DNA from: Propioniciclava sp. MC1595
Lineage (GTDB): Bacteria > Actinomycetota > Actinomycetes > Propionibacteriales > Propionibacteriaceae
Direction: 5' to 3'
Length of the DNA stretch: 64,000 nucleotides
NCBI RefSeq assembly: GCF_017569205.1
Contig: NZ_CP071870.1
Coordinates: 3,286,001-3,350,000, forward strand
The translations under genes and the position numbers were made by a program. Positions 22,012 through 31,751 of this stretch are shown here, one piece after another. Each line of letters opens with the position of its first letter. Within the stretch, counting starts at the first letter, position 1. The notes below the pieces were generated by a model that saw only the letters and a program-made list of their open reading frames with translations, did no database searches and was not told where the DNA came from.

Positions 22012-22743
22012 ATGTCTGCTGTTCTCGAACTCCCCGTCCCGACCCGTTCACGCTGGAGTCAGGTGCCCGCGGTCCTCGCCGCCGTCGCCGGGCCGTTGGC
22101 CTGGCGGTTGCTGTGGCCGCTGGCCGTCTGGTTGGTGGCCGCCGGGGTGGCGTGGGTCTCGCTGGCCGGCCGCAACCCCTACGACGGCGGGCACGTCGAT
22201 ACGTTCGGCCGTTGGAGCACGCTGCCCTCGGGGATCCTGCTGCTGGCGGGCTTCGCGGCGATCCCGGTTCTGTGGGTCTGGGGCGCGCGCTACGCCGCCG
22301 GGCTGGGCCACGACCGCGGGGTCGTCTTCGCCGTGACGACCGCTGCGAGCGTGTTGCTGCAGGCGGCGTTGCACGTGGTGTCGCTGGCCGCCGGTCTGCT
22401 CGAGCTGCGGGCGCTGGGCACGGGTGGGATCCACGTGTTCGCGCTGGAGACGTCGAACATCATGGGCACGCACGACGGCCTGTGGAACGGCTCCTGGGTG
22501 TTCGCGCTGTGGTACCTGACGCCCGTGATCCTCACCGTGTTGCTCACCAGCGTGGGGTTCCTGCGTTGGGGACCTCTCGGGCTGTTGCTGGTCCTGGCCA
22601 TCCCGGCCGTGCTCATCGGGGCGGCCTTCGTCACGGTGCTGGTCGACACCGGGTTCACCTGGTTCGGGGTGCTGCTCTACTTGGGGGTGTTGGCGGGTTC
22701 GATCGCCGGCGCTTGGGCGATGTTCCGGTGCGTGGCCCTCTGA
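22012..22743 (+). CDS. Putative ABC permease subunit (six-span membrane protein)
   Basis: A 243-residue protein with about six membrane helices and a short cytosolic N-terminus; no enzymatic motif is visible. The AGGAG ribosome site lies inside the end of the preceding ATP-binding protein gene, and the gap between the two is two bases. It is therefore the natural membrane partner in this three-gene operon. Sequence similarity to known permeases is weak, so the call leans on context. The stop is followed within ten bases by the convergent serB gene. Confidence 0.65.
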   Translation: MSAVLELPVPTRSRWSQVPAVLAAVAGPLAWRLLWPLAVWLVAAGVAWVSLAGRNPYDGGHVDTFGRWSTLPSGILLLAGFAAIPVLWVWGARYAAGLGHDRGVVFAVTTAASVLLQAALHVVSLAAGLLELRALGTGGIHVFALETSNIMGTHDGLWNGSWVFALWYLTPVILTVLLTSVGFLRWGPLGLLLVLAIPAVLIGAAFVTVLVDTGFTWFGVLLYLGVLAGSIAGAWAMFRCVAL

Positions 22744-22750
22744 CGGCCCG

Positions 22751-23944
22751 TCAGGGGCGCGGCGGGCGGTTGGCCGCGGCGTCCTCGACCTCTTCGCGGC
22801 TGAAGCCGAGCAGGTAGAGCACGGCGTCCAGGTAGGGGAAGTTCAGCGCCGTGTCGGCCGAGGCCCGCACCGCCGGCTTGGCGTTGAACGCGATGCCCAG
22901 CCCGGCGGCGGCGAGCATGTCGAGGTCGTTGGCGCCGTCGCCCACCGCGACCGTGCGCGACAGGGGCAAGCCCTCGGCGGCGGCGAACTTCTTCAGCATG
23001 GTGGCCTTCATCGCCCGGTCGACGACCTCGCCCTTCACCTTTCCGGTCAGGACGCCGTCGCTCACCTCCAAGCGGTTCGCGGCGACGTGCTTGATGCCGA
23101 GCGACTTCGCCAGCGGCTTCACGACCTCGACGAAACCACCCGACACCAAGGCGACGGCGAAGCCGAGGTCCTGCAGCGTGGCGACAAGGGTGCGGGCGCC
23201 GGGGGTAAGACGCACCGCCTCGATCACGTCGTCGAACACCGACACCGGCAACCCGGCCAGGGTCGCCACGCGGGCGTGGAGCGACTCGGCGAAGTCGAGT
23301 TCCCCACGCATGGCCCGCTCGGTGACTGCGGCCACCTCGGCCTCCCGCCCGGCGTGGCGGGCGAGCAGTTCGATCACCTCATCGCGGATCAGGGTGGAGT
23401 CGACGTCCATGACCACCAACCGCCGACCCTGACGGGCCAGACCGGCCGGCGACACCGACACGTCGAACCCGGTCTCGGCTGCGGTCGCGGCCAGTGCCGG
23501 GCGCAGGGCAGCGACCTCGGCGTTCGACACCATGAACTCCAGCGTCGTCATCGGGGTGCGCGAGAGACGTCGGACGCGGTCGATGTTCCCGCCGTGCTCG
23601 CTGACCACCCGCCCGACTGCAGCGAGGTGGGTGGCCCTGAGGGGGCGTCCGAGGATGGTCACGACCACGCGGCGCGGCCGGGGCGGGTTGTCGCCCAGGC
23701 CCTCCTCGATGGTGAGCCGGTAGCCCAGGCGGGCGGCGGTGCCGGCGAGGCGGTCCTCGAGCCGGTCGAGATCATCAGGCAGCGAGCCCAGCAACAGCGC
23801 GATCGTCACCTGGCCGCGCACGACGACCTGCTCGAGGTCGAGCACCTCGGTCCCCAGCCCGGCGACGGCGCTCATGAGGGCGTGCGTGATGCCGGGCCGG
23901 TCGGGACCAGAGAGGGTGGCGGCGAGTGTCTGCAGGTCTGCCAT
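22751..23944 (-). CDS. serB: Phosphoserine phosphatase with N-terminal ACT domains
   Basis: A 397-residue HAD-superfamily enzyme catalysing the last step of serine synthesis, phosphoserine to serine. Residues 1-175 form two ACT-like domains (ATLSGPDRPGITHAL; VVTILGRPLRATHL) for amino-acid feedback. The catalytic domain has motif I VMDVDSTLI, motif II LVSGGF and motif III/IV VGDGANDLDML, all intact, plus the cap segment ELLARHAGREAEVAAVT. The length matches mycobacterial-type SerB. The start ATG is in good family context, though the ribosome site is weak. The gene stands alone, convergent with the ABC operon. It makes the serine that the L-serine dehydratase in this window degrades. Confidence 0.93.
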   Translation of the reverse strand: MADLQTLAATLSGPDRPGITHALMSAVAGLGTEVLDLEQVVVRGQVTIALLLGSLPDDLDRLEDRLAGTAARLGYRLTIEEGLGDNPPRPRRVVVTILGRPLRATHLAAVGRVVSEHGGNIDRVRRLSRTPMTTLEFMVSNAEVAALRPALAATAAETGFDVSVSPAGLARQGRRLVVMDVDSTLIRDEVIELLARHAGREAEVAAVTERAMRGELDFAESLHARVATLAGLPVSVFDDVIEAVRLTPGARTLVATLQDLGFAVALVSGGFVEVVKPLAKSLGIKHVAANRLEVSDGVLTGKVKGEVVDRAMKATMLKKFAAAEGLPLSRTVAVGDGANDLDMLAAAGLGIAFNAKPAVRASADTALNFPYLDAVLYLLGFSREEVEDAAANRPPRP

Positions 23945-24056
23945 GCCGTCATCTTTTCATCCCTACTCGACCCTTGACTGCGTCCTCCAATTCAGCTACC
24001 TTACGAGCCCCCCCCCAGCTCGGAGATTGCACCATGAAGCCTGTTCGCCGCACTGG

Positions 24057-24842
24057 ATGGATATTGGCCCCGTGAGGACCCACCCCCACGCAGAAGCGGT
24101 GTCAACCCAGTTCACCCCGTGGCCGATGGTCCCCGGTGCATCCGGCCAACTGCTCGCGGCAGGATTAATCTCGGTCGCCGTCGTGGAAACCTCGAGCTTC
24201 CGGACCATCCACGCCTGGTTCGACCCGGCGACCGGCATCACCGTGCCCGTCCGGCGCGGGCACGCCGATCCGCAGATCCTTATCCAGCCCGACGGCGACC
24301 AGGCGCGCGTGACGATCACCCAGATCCGGTTCGACCAGGACGATGACCTGCTCGCGGACGTATGGCTGCCCCGCGACCTGCCGCTGCCGAGCCCCACCGG
24401 GCAGCCGTTCCTCGAAGCCACCACCCTCGGCATCGTGGACGCCGTGGCCTCGGCGCTCTCCGCCGACCACGCCGTCTTGGGGGACGAGGTCGTCGCGATG
24501 TCGTCCGATGTCGCGCAACTGCTCCCGCCCAACACCGAGCACCCGTGGCCCGACCTGTCCGTGAACTCGTGGCACATCGCGCTCGACGGGCGGACGACCC
24601 GGGCCGTCGAGGCGTCCGCGCTCTTCGATGCCGACATCGAGCACGTGCGAGCACGGGTGCTGACGGTGCACCGTGGCGGGGCCCGCGAGCCCGACCTGCT
24701 GGTCTGCCCGCTCGACGGCCCCGCGCGCTACTGGCCCCTCGGCACCCACCCGCATCTGGACGCCCCGCGCACGGGCAAGGACCTGCCACCCGACGTGACC
24801 GCCATCGCGACCGCGGCCGCACCACAAGCGCCGAGGGCTTGA
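24057..24842 (+). CDS. Hypothetical protein, about 261 residues
   Basis: A soluble protein without signal peptide, membrane span or recognised motif. Composition is acidic, with alternating hydrophobic residues (ISVAVVETSSFRTIHAWF; QARVTITQIRF) that suggest a beta-rich fold, and a helical stretch in the middle. GTG 24072 is an alternative start fifteen bases downstream. The last codons (PQAPRA) run straight into the dispersed repeat cluster, whose first copy overlaps the stop codon, so the original 3' end may have been altered by the repeat. The function is unknown. Confidence 0.5.
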   Translation: MDIGPVRTHPHAEAVSTQFTPWPMVPGASGQLLAAGLISVAVVETSSFRTIHAWFDPATGITVPVRRGHADPQILIQPDGDQARVTITQIRFDQDDDLLADVWLPRDLPLPSPTGQPFLEATTLGIVDAVASALSADHAVLGDEVVAMSSDVAQLLPPNTEHPWPDLSVNSWHIALDGRTTRAVEASALFDADIEHVRARVLTVHRGGAREPDLLVCPLDGPARYWPLGTHPHLDAPRTGKDLPPDVTAIATAAAPQAPRA

Positions 24843-24916
24843 GTTTCAAGGGTCGAGGGCTTGAGTTCCCTGGTGGAACCCAAGCCCTCGGCGCTGAAAA
24901 CTCAAGCCCTCGGCGC
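24828..24916. repeat. Cluster of four copies of a 14-16 bp dispersed repeat
   Basis: Two copies run as GCGCCGAGGGCTTGAG (24828-24843) and TCGAGGGCTTGAG (24853-24865). Two run inverted, as CCCAAGCCCTCGGCGC (24879-24894) and CTCAAGCCCTCGGCGC (24901-24916). Facing copies can fold into a strong hairpin between two convergent genes, so a bidirectional terminator function is plausible. Related copies occur at about 20710-20722 and 28889-28900 and inside lhr at 4468-4526. The behaviour is REP-like. Confidence 0.75.
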
Positions 24917-24924
24917 AATGCGCG

Positions 24925-26625
24925 TCAGCGCTTGGCCTCCCACAGGCCGCCGCACCAGACGAGCTCGTTGGGCGTGCCCTTGAACTCCGACTCGCCCATG
25001 ATCTTCTGAATCGTCTGGCGCACCACCTCACGGGTGTTCTTGTACGAGTTGATGAAGGTCTTCACCATCGGGACGTCGTAGAGGTGCGTCGTCCAGTTCA
25101 TGCCGATGAACACGACCGGCTTCTCCCAGACCTGCCACGGGATGTCGGCCGACATCGGGTTCGCCCAGCGGATGCGGTAGGCGTTCTCCGACGCGTAGCC
25201 GCGCAGGTCGCAGAAGGTGAACGTGGCGTCGAAGTCACGCACGTAGTCGGACACCTTGCCGCCGATGCGCATGTTGCCCGGCGCATAGGTGATCTGGAAG
25301 CCGACGGCCTCGAGCTCCTCCTTGATCATGTCGAGCGCCCCACCGGCCGCGTAGATGCCGCCCGCCTCCTCCATCGAGAGGTAGCGCAGCTCGATGCGCG
25401 GGTGGGTCTTCGGCGTGATCGGCAGCTGGTCCTGCGTGTTCTTGACCAGCGTGATCGCCTTGTCGGCCGCGTCGCGCGCGATCTCGAGGTGCTTCTCCGA
25501 GCCGATGACCGACAGGCCCTCCTCGGTCGGCACGTGCTCGCCCTTGTGCAGGCCGATGGACGCCTTGACGCCCAGGATGCGCCGCAGCGCGTCGTGCAGG
25601 CGCTCGTCGGTGATGACGCCGTCCTTGTAGCCCTGCAACATCGACTCGTAGTCCTCGTCCTCGTCGCGGAAGAAGAGGAGCATGTCGCAGCCGGCGGCGA
25701 TGCAGCCGGGCACGGCGTCCTTGCGCTTCATGGCGGCGGCGAAGCCGATCATGTGCGAGGCGTCGGTGATGGTCAGGCCGTTCCAGCCCAGCTGGCCCTT
25801 CAGCAGGTCGGTGAGCAGCTCGGGCGCCAGGGTCGCCGGCATGATGTCGTCGTCGGTGAACTCGGGCCGCAGCTTCTTGGAGTACTCCGGCAGCGCGATG
25901 TGGCCGACCATGATCGAGTGCAGGCCGTCGTCGATCAGCGTCCGGTAGACCTTGCCGAAGGACTCCTCCCACTCCTCGACCGAGAGCTCGTTGACGCCCA
26001 GGATCAGGTGCTGGTCGCGCTCCTCGGTGCCGTCACCGGGGAAGTGCTTCACGCAGGTGGCCAGGCCGTTCTCGGTGATGCCGCGCAGGTAGGCGCGCGT
26101 GTGCTTGAGGACGGTGTCGGCGTCGGTGCCGTAGGCGCGCGTGTTCACGATGGTGTTGCGCCAGTTGTAGAGGATGTCGACGCAGGGGTCGAAGTTCCAG
26201 TTCACGCCGATGGCGCGACAGGTCTCGCCCGCGACCAGCCCGGCGCCGTAGCTCACGTTCTCGTCACCGGACGCCTCGCACGCGGCCCCGGACGCCACGT
26301 AGACGCCCTCCTCGCAGGCGCCGTCGCCGCCGTTGTCGCAGTTGGCCGCGACGAGCATCGGGATCTTGGCGACCTCGCGCAGTCCGGTGGTGAAGTCGAA
26401 CACGTCACGCGCGGCGGAGCCGGCGTCCTTGTAGCGCTGGCCGCCGTAGTGGTACTTCGAGATCTTCTCCTGCGCCTCGTCGACGTCGAGGTTGCGGTTG
26501 TGGCTGATGAACAGCTGGCCGATCTTCTCCTCGATCGACATGCCGGCGATGGTGTCTTCGACCCACGCGACGTCCTCGTCGGAGAGGTTGTACGGCTTGG
26601 CCTTGAGGTCAACGAATTCGCCCAC
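24925..26625 (-). CDS. Glycoside hydrolase family 3 (beta-N-acetylhexosaminidase-like)
   Basis: A 566-residue enzyme of the NagZ/GH3 group. The family hallmark KHFPGDGTEERDQH is present, and the catalytic nucleophile is expected in LTITDASHMIGF. The N-terminus starts with the conserved SIEEKIGQLF helix. A C-terminal extension of about 200 residues (after RILGVKASIGLH) resembles the second GH3 domain rather than the short NagZ form, so the substrate may be another beta-hexoside. No signal peptide is visible, implying cytosolic action on imported sugars or muropeptides. Translation starts at GTG with a GGAG ribosome site. Its stop lies next to the repeat cluster at 24828-24916. Confidence 0.85.
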   Translation of the reverse strand: MGEFVDLKAKPYNLSDEDVAWVEDTIAGMSIEEKIGQLFISHNRNLDVDEAQEKISKYHYGGQRYKDAGSAARDVFDFTTGLREVAKIPMLVAANCDNGGDGACEEGVYVASGAACEASGDENVSYGAGLVAGETCRAIGVNWNFDPCVDILYNWRNTIVNTRAYGTDADTVLKHTRAYLRGITENGLATCVKHFPGDGTEERDQHLILGVNELSVEEWEESFGKVYRTLIDDGLHSIMVGHIALPEYSKKLRPEFTDDDIMPATLAPELLTDLLKGQLGWNGLTITDASHMIGFAAAMKRKDAVPGCIAAGCDMLLFFRDEDEDYESMLQGYKDGVITDERLHDALRRILGVKASIGLHKGEHVPTEEGLSVIGSEKHLEIARDAADKAITLVKNTQDQLPITPKTHPRIELRYLSMEEAGGIYAAGGALDMIKEELEAVGFQITYAPGNMRIGGKVSDYVRDFDATFTFCDLRGYASENAYRIRWANPMSADIPWQVWEKPVVFIGMNWTTHLYDVPMVKTFINSYKNTREVVRQTIQKIMGESEFKGTPNELVWCGGLWEAKR

Positions 26626-26762
26626 GTTGGCTCCCTTCGTCCCCGGGGCCCTGGGCCGCCGGAAAGGTGGTTGGACGCCTCGAATCTAACGGCGATCCGC
26701 GCGGCCCACCGGGGATTCACCGTAGTTGCCACCGAAGTTGGCACCCGGTCCCGGGCGCGGCT

Positions 26763-27899
26763 TCAGAAGTCGAAGCCCCCGAAGTCACCGCCGCCGAAGT
26801 CGCCCCCACCGAAGTCCCCGCCGCCGCCGAAGTCGGCCCCGCCGCCGTCCCCGAAGTCACCGGGGGCGTCGCCGGAGCCCAGCTCGCCCAGGCCCGTGGC
26901 GTCCCCCACGTCGCTGCCGAAGTCACCGAGTTCGCCCAGGGCGTCGAAGCCGCCCATGTTGAGGAACGTCGACCACAGGATGATGTCGGTCGCCACGTCG
27001 AGCGCGAGCCAGCCGGGCGCGTACTCGGCCTCGGCGTAGCTGTGCTTCACGACCTCCGACCACTGCGGCAGGATCCCGAACAGCACCGCGTACGGCAGCA
27101 GACGCTCGTGGAGCTTGGCGATCTCGCCCTTGTCGGTGCCGTCGGGGCCGGCCAGGGCGGGCACGCGCTCGGCCGTGTCGGGCGCCTGCAGCACCTTGAG
27201 GCGGTCGGCCTCGGCCATGGTCATGTAGAGCTTGAGCCCGTCGAGCTCGTCGTTGATGCGCCGGCCCTCGGGGGTCAGCCGCCACGGCTTGGGCTTGATG
27301 AACATCGTCGCCATGCCGCCGACGACGGTGAACCCGAGCAGCGGGACCGCCCCCGCGGGAGCCCCCCAGGCCAGCGTGATGAAGCCGAGCAGGGCCAGCC
27401 CGATGCCGGCCCACCCCGCCCACAGGAAGGGCGCCGGGACGCCGTGGCGCACCCAGCCGCGTCGCACGACCGTGTCGTGGGCGATGGGGATCGCCTGCCG
27501 CAGCAGGCGCGTGCGCTCGGGGTCGGGCCGCAGCTCGACCCGGGTCAGGCCCGACCCGGACGGGAAGATCGCGCGGTACACCGCGAGCGGCACCTCGGGC
27601 AGCTCGGGCTCGCGGATGTCGTCGCGCTGGACGAACCACACCTTGTCGCGGCCCTCGCCGACGACCCCGACCTGCCAGACGCCGCGCACCGCGAGGTCGA
27701 GGATCTCGGCCGGGATGATCGTCGAGCCCGACACCTCGCGGCGCAGGGCCGCGGACAGGCCGGGCGTGACGACGCGCGGCGGGGCGAAGGCGACGGCGAC
27801 GGTCTGGTTGCCGATGGCGTCCCGCTCGCGCCGGGCGAGCACGACGCGCGCGACGACGGCGACGACCGTCGCGATGGCGAGGAGGGCGGCCCAGATCAT
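26763..27899 (-). CDS. DUF2207-like membrane protein with Gly-Asp-Phe repeat tail
   Basis: A 378-residue membrane protein. One N-terminal helix ([20 protein letters not shown]) is followed by a cytosolic winged-helix-like region ([15 protein letters not shown]), a pair of helices near 160-205, and a conserved helical part ([31 protein letters not shown]). This is the C-terminal layout of DUF2207 proteins. The tail holds tandem [10 protein letters not shown]-type repeats, low complexity and probably disordered or sticky. Its ATG overlaps the stop of the upstream paralogue by four bases, and TAGGCT six bases upstream may allow extra leaderless initiation. The function is unknown. Confidence 0.65.
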   Translation of the reverse strand: MIWAALLAIATVVAVVARVVLARRERDAIGNQTVAVAFAPPRVVTPGLSAALRREVSGSTIIPAEILDLAVRGVWQVGVVGEGRDKVWFVQRDDIREPELPEVPLAVYRAIFPSGSGLTRVELRPDPERTRLLRQAIPIAHDTVVRRGWVRHGVPAPFLWAGWAGIGLALLGFITLAWGAPAGAVPLLGFTVVGGMATMFIKPKPWRLTPEGRRINDELDGLKLYMTMAEADRLKVLQAPDTAERVPALAGPDGTDKGEIAKLHERLLPYAVLFGILPQWSEVVKHSYAEAEYAPGWLALDVATDIILWSTFLNMGGFDALGELGDFGSDVGDATGLGELGSGDAPGDFGDGGGADFGGGGDFGGGDFGGGDFGGFDF

Positions 27900-28858
27900 G
27901 CACCCAGCCTACGGAGGCCCCCAACCCCCGCCAGGCTGGCGTAGACGGACGCCGTGGCCGCGGCGTCCTGCCCCCCACCCTCGACCCACGCCGGGGACGT
28001 CCCGGCGCGGGAGTGGTCGGCGCGGAGCACCTCGACCCAGTCCGGCATGATCCCGAACAGGGCGGCGTAGGGCAGCAGGCGCTCGTGTGCCTTCACGCGG
28101 GAGACGGCGTCGGTGTCGAGGACGCGGCTGCGCTCGTCGTCGGGCAGCGTCATGTAGGCGCGCAGCCCCTCGACCTCGTCGACCAGACGGCGACCCTCGG
28201 GGGTGAGGGTCCAGGGCTTCACGCCGAGGAACTGGCTGAAGAAGCCTGCCGAGCCGCCGTAGATGATGAGGGGCAGGCCCTCCGGCCCACCCGGGTCGAC
28301 CAGGCTGCCGGCCTTGTTCATCGCCGCCGCGATCGGGATCGCCAGCGACCCCGCGAGCAGCGCCTGCCCGACCAGGTTGAGCACCAGGTAGTGCCCGCGG
28401 TGGCGACGCACCCACCCCTTCGCCACGACGAGGTCCTCGGCGCGGGTGCGGGCCTCCTTGGCGTGGGCGGCACGGGTGTCGCTGGGGACCAGGGTGCGGG
28501 CCACGGTCATGTCCGCCCGGTTGAAGACCCCGCGGTAGACCGCCTCGGGCACCTGGTCGAGGATCGGGCCGTAGGGGCTGGGCCGGAGCAGGACCCACGT
28601 CCCCGCCCCGTCGACCTCGCGGACGCCCAGCTGCCAGGCGCCCTTCACGGCCAGGTCGAGCACCTCCGCGACGACGCCCTCGGCGTCGTTGACGTCCCGC
28701 AGCAGCCTCGCCGCGACGCCCGGCGTCAGCTCCGGGGGTGGCGTGTAGGTCGGTCGGATCGGTCGCACGCGCGGCGCGTCCCGGGCCCTCAGGGTCATCA
28801 CGACCCGCACGACGAGGTACACGGTGGCCGCCACGGCGAGGAGGGTGGGCCACAGCAT
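27896..28858 (-). CDS. DUF2207-like membrane protein, paralogue
   Basis: A 320-residue paralogue of its downstream neighbour, sharing the N-terminal helix, the winged-helix-like [18 protein letters not shown], the paired membrane helices, and the segments [20 protein letters not shown] and [17 protein letters not shown]. It lacks the Gly-Asp-Phe tail. The start is the ATG ([17 protein letters not shown]) that follows TAGGGT by seven bases on the reverse strand; a longer frame upstream is not supported. The two genes form an operon from tandem duplication and may form a hetero-oligomer at the membrane. The role is unknown. Confidence 0.65.
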   Translation of the reverse strand: MLWPTLLAVAATVYLVVRVVMTLRARDAPRVRPIRPTYTPPPELTPGVAARLLRDVNDAEGVVAEVLDLAVKGAWQLGVREVDGAGTWVLLRPSPYGPILDQVPEAVYRGVFNRADMTVARTLVPSDTRAAHAKEARTRAEDLVVAKGWVRRHRGHYLVLNLVGQALLAGSLAIPIAAAMNKAGSLVDPGGPEGLPLIIYGGSAGFFSQFLGVKPWTLTPEGRRLVDEVEGLRAYMTLPDDERSRVLDTDAVSRVKAHERLLPYAALFGIMPDWVEVLRADHSRAGTSPAWVEGGGQDAAATASVYASLAGVGGLRRLGA

Positions 28859-29029
28859 GCGCCCGACCCTAGCGGGCCTCCTCGACAAGGGCCCAAGCCC
28901 TCATCCGAAAGGACGACATCCGCCCGGAACCCTCCTGCGGAGGACCGAGCGGGGCGGGTGGGCGGACGCCCGGCCACGCCCGCGGCGTCCAGCACTAATC
29001 TGGGCAGGAACGTCGCACCAGGAGGACCC

Positions 29030-30886
29030 ATGCCTCAGCTCCGCTCCCGCACCACCACCCACGGCCGCAACATGGCCGGCGCCCGCGCGCTCTGGCGCGC
29101 GACCGGCATGACCGACAGCGACTTCGGCAAGCCGATCGTGGCGATCGCGAACTCCTTCACGCAGTTCGTGCCGGGGCACGTGCACCTCAAGGACATGGGC
29201 CAGCTCGTCGCCGGCGCCGTTGCCGAGGCGGGCGGCGTGGGCCGCGAGTTCAACACCATCGCCGTCGACGACGGCATCGCGATGGGCCACTCGGGCATGC
29301 TCTACAGCCTGCCCAGCCGCGAGGTCATCGCCGACGCGGTCGAGTACATGGTCAACGCCCACCAGGCCGACGCGCTGGTCTGCATCAGCAACTGCGACAA
29401 GATCACCCCGGGCATGCTGCTGGCGGCGCTGCGGCTGAACATCCCGACCGTGTTCGTGTCGGGCGGCCCGATGGAGGCCGGGCGCATCCTCGGCGACCGC
29501 GTGGTCTCCGGCGCCCCCGACGAGCAGGACCGCTACGACCTCATCGACGCCATGTACAAGGCGGTCGACGAGAACGTCTCCGACGACCAGCTGCTCGCCA
29601 TCGAGCAGAGCGCGTGCCCGACGTGCGGCTCGTGCTCGGGCATGTTCACCGCGAACTCCATGAACTGCCTCACCGAGGCGCTCGGGCTGTCGCTGCCGGG
29701 CAACGGCTCGACGCTGGCCACGGCGTCCGCGCGCCGCGACCTGTTCCTGCGGGCCGGACGCCTCGCGGTCGAGCTGGCCAACCGCTACTACGGGGGCGAC
29801 GACGACTCGGTGCTGCCGCGCAACATCGCGACCCGCGAGGCGTTCAGCAACGCCATGCGCCTGGACATCGCCATGGGCGGTTCGACCAACACCGTGCTGC
29901 ACATCCTGGCCGCCGCGATCGAGGCCGGCGTCGACTTCACCATGGACGACATCGACGCCCTCTCCCGGGCCACGCCCTGCCTGAGCAAGGTCGCCCCGAA
30001 CACGACCGACTACTACATGGAGGACGTGCACCGGGCCGGCGGCATGCCGGCCATCCTCGGCGAGCTGCACCGCGGCGGGCTGCTGGACGCCAACGTGCAC
30101 GCCGTGCACTCCCCCAGCCTGCAGGCGTGGCTGGACGAGTGGGACATCCGCGGCGGCAAGGTGTCGGCCGAGGCCCTCGACCTCTGGTACGCCGCGCCCG
30201 GCGGGGTGCGCACCACCGAGGCGTTCTCCTCCACCAAGCGCTGGGTCGACCTCGACACCGACGCCGAGAACGGCTGCATCCGCTCGGTCGAGCACGCCTA
30301 CACCGCCGACGGCGGCCTGGGCGTCCTGAAGGGCAACATCGCCCCCGACGGCGCGATCGTGAAGACCGCGGGCGTCCCCGAGCACCAGTGGGTGTTCTCC
30401 GGCCCGGCGAAGGTCGCCGAATCGCAGGAGGAGGCGGTCGAGATGATCCTCGGCGGGAAGATCGTCGAGGGCGACGTCGTGGTCGTGCGCTACGAGGGCC
30501 CCAAGGGCGGCCCCGGCATGCAGGAGATGCTGTACCCGACCTCCTACCTCAAGGGCATCGGCCTGGGGCCCAAGTGCGCGCTGATCACCGACGGCCGCTT
30601 CTCGGGCGGCTCGTCCGGGCTGTCGCTGGGGCACATCTCCCCCGAGGCGGCGTCCGGTGGGCCGATCGGGCTGATCCGCGACGGCGACATCATCTCGATC
30701 AACATCCCCGAGCGGTCGATCGACGTCGAGCTGTCCGACGAGGAGCTGGCCACCCGCCGCGCCGAGCAGGACGAGCGCGGCTGGCGTCCGGTCGCCCGGG
30801 AGCGCCAGGTCAGCAACGCGCTGAAGATCTACGCGTCGCTGGCGCTGTCGGCCGACAAGGGGGCCGCGCGCCGCGAGCTGGACTGA
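29030..30886 (+). CDS. ilvD: Dihydroxy-acid dehydratase
   Basis: A 618-residue iron-sulfur enzyme of valine/isoleucine synthesis, converting dihydroxy-acids to 2-keto acids in the cytosol. Cluster and active-site residues are in place: Cys122 in NCDKITPGM and Cys196/199/202 in [12 protein letters not shown]. The conserved GRFSGGSSG near the C-terminus is present. The length is standard. A strong AGGAGG ribosome site lies six bases before the ATG, unlike the many leaderless genes nearby, and TAATCT about 30 bases upstream is a candidate -10 box. One copy of the dispersed repeat sits in the upstream gap. No other ilv genes are adjacent. Confidence 0.95.
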   Translation: MPQLRSRTTTHGRNMAGARALWRATGMTDSDFGKPIVAIANSFTQFVPGHVHLKDMGQLVAGAVAEAGGVGREFNTIAVDDGIAMGHSGMLYSLPSREVIADAVEYMVNAHQADALVCISNCDKITPGMLLAALRLNIPTVFVSGGPMEAGRILGDRVVSGAPDEQDRYDLIDAMYKAVDENVSDDQLLAIEQSACPTCGSCSGMFTANSMNCLTEALGLSLPGNGSTLATASARRDLFLRAGRLAVELANRYYGGDDDSVLPRNIATREAFSNAMRLDIAMGGSTNTVLHILAAAIEAGVDFTMDDIDALSRATPCLSKVAPNTTDYYMEDVHRAGGMPAILGELHRGGLLDANVHAVHSPSLQAWLDEWDIRGGKVSAEALDLWYAAPGGVRTTEAFSSTKRWVDLDTDAENGCIRSVEHAYTADGGLGVLKGNIAPDGAIVKTAGVPEHQWVFSGPAKVAESQEEAVEMILGGKIVEGDVVVVRYEGPKGGPGMQEMLYPTSYLKGIGLGPKCALITDGRFSGGSSGLSLGHISPEAASGGPIGLIRDGDIISINIPERSIDVELSDEELATRRAEQDERGWRPVARERQVSNALKIYASLALSADKGAARRELD

Positions 30887-30965
30887 GACCGCACCCGCAC
30901 GAATCATCCCCGGTGCTGAGCGGCAACCACCCGCGAGCCGATCCCCGGCGGCGTAACGTGGGGCC

Positions 30966-31724
30966 ATGCTCGACGACATGAGCACCACCTCCTCCGCCCC
31001 CACAGCGACCGCCCGCCCGACAGGGTGGACCGTCCCCCGGTCCGTGGCGTGGTTCCGCTACGCCCTGCTCGCCCTCTGCGCCACGGTGGGCATCGGCATG
31101 CTGGCCTTCGGCACCCGTCCGGCCGACTTCAACGAGCTCGGCCGGGCGATCAACGCCGGCCGGGTCACCCAGGTGGTCATCGCCAACGCCCTCCCCGAGA
31201 ACGCCACCGGCACGGCGAGCGCCGAGATCCGCTGGCACGACGGCTTCCTGCCCCGGTTCACCACCGTCCGGCAGGAGATCCCCGGTGACGAGCCCGCCGG
31301 TCAGGTCGTGATCAACACCACGAGCCCCTCCTACCCGATCACGGGACGTATCGAGGACCGCCTGCAGGAGTACGCCGGCCAGCCGCTCGACGTGACCCAC
31401 ATCCAGGACTACCGCAACACCACGTGGTGGCTGTACGGCTGGAAGGTCCCGGCGTGGGTCGGCATCGGCGGGCTGCTCGGCGCGCTGCTGACCCTCGGCC
31501 TGCTCGTCTCGGGTCCCCAGACCCTGCGCGCGACCCGCTGGGCGTGGTTCTGGGCGATCTCGAGCCCGCTGTCACCCGTGACGATCCCGCTGTTCCTGCT
31601 GTTCGGGGTGCCGCGGACGGGCGCGATCGAGCAGCCCTACACGAAGGCCGGACGCCTCACCGGCGGGTGGTCGTTCCTGCTGTTCTGCGTACTGGGTGCC
31701 AGCATCGTGCAGAACCTCCTCTGA
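30966..31724 (+). CDS. Membrane protein of unknown function, 252 residues
   Basis: One helix near residue 30 (FRYALLALCATVGIGMLAF) leads into an extracytoplasmic or cytosolic domain of about 95 residues with a beta-rich look (RVTQVVIANALPENATG; TGRIEDRLQEY). Two or three helices follow in the C-terminal third. The ATG follows TAACGT by six bases (leaderless). A compact hairpin terminator lies seven bases after the stop. I see no enzymatic motif and do not recognise the family. Confidence 0.6.
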   Translation: MLDDMSTTSSAPTATARPTGWTVPRSVAWFRYALLALCATVGIGMLAFGTRPADFNELGRAINAGRVTQVVIANALPENATGTASAEIRWHDGFLPRFTTVRQEIPGDEPAGQVVINTTSPSYPITGRIEDRLQEYAGQPLDVTHIQDYRNTTWWLYGWKVPAWVGIGGLLGALLTLGLLVSGPQTLRATRWAWFWAISSPLSPVTIPLFLLFGVPRTGAIEQPYTKAGRLTGGWSFLLFCVLGASIVQNLL

Positions 31725-31730
31725 TCCTCC

Positions 31731-31748
31731 GACCCCAACCCTGGGGTC
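31731..31748. terminator. Bidirectional hairpin terminator
   Basis: A perfect hairpin, GACCCCA-ACCC-TGGGGTC, lies in the 27-base gap between two convergent genes and can serve both. No T-run is present. Confidence 0.6.
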
Positions 31749-31751
31749 AGG

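Noticed and set aside
24828-24916. Possible CRISPR array
   Set aside because: The four copies are short (13-16 bases), in both orientations, with unequal 7-14 base gaps and no cas genes. They fit a dispersed hairpin-forming repeat.
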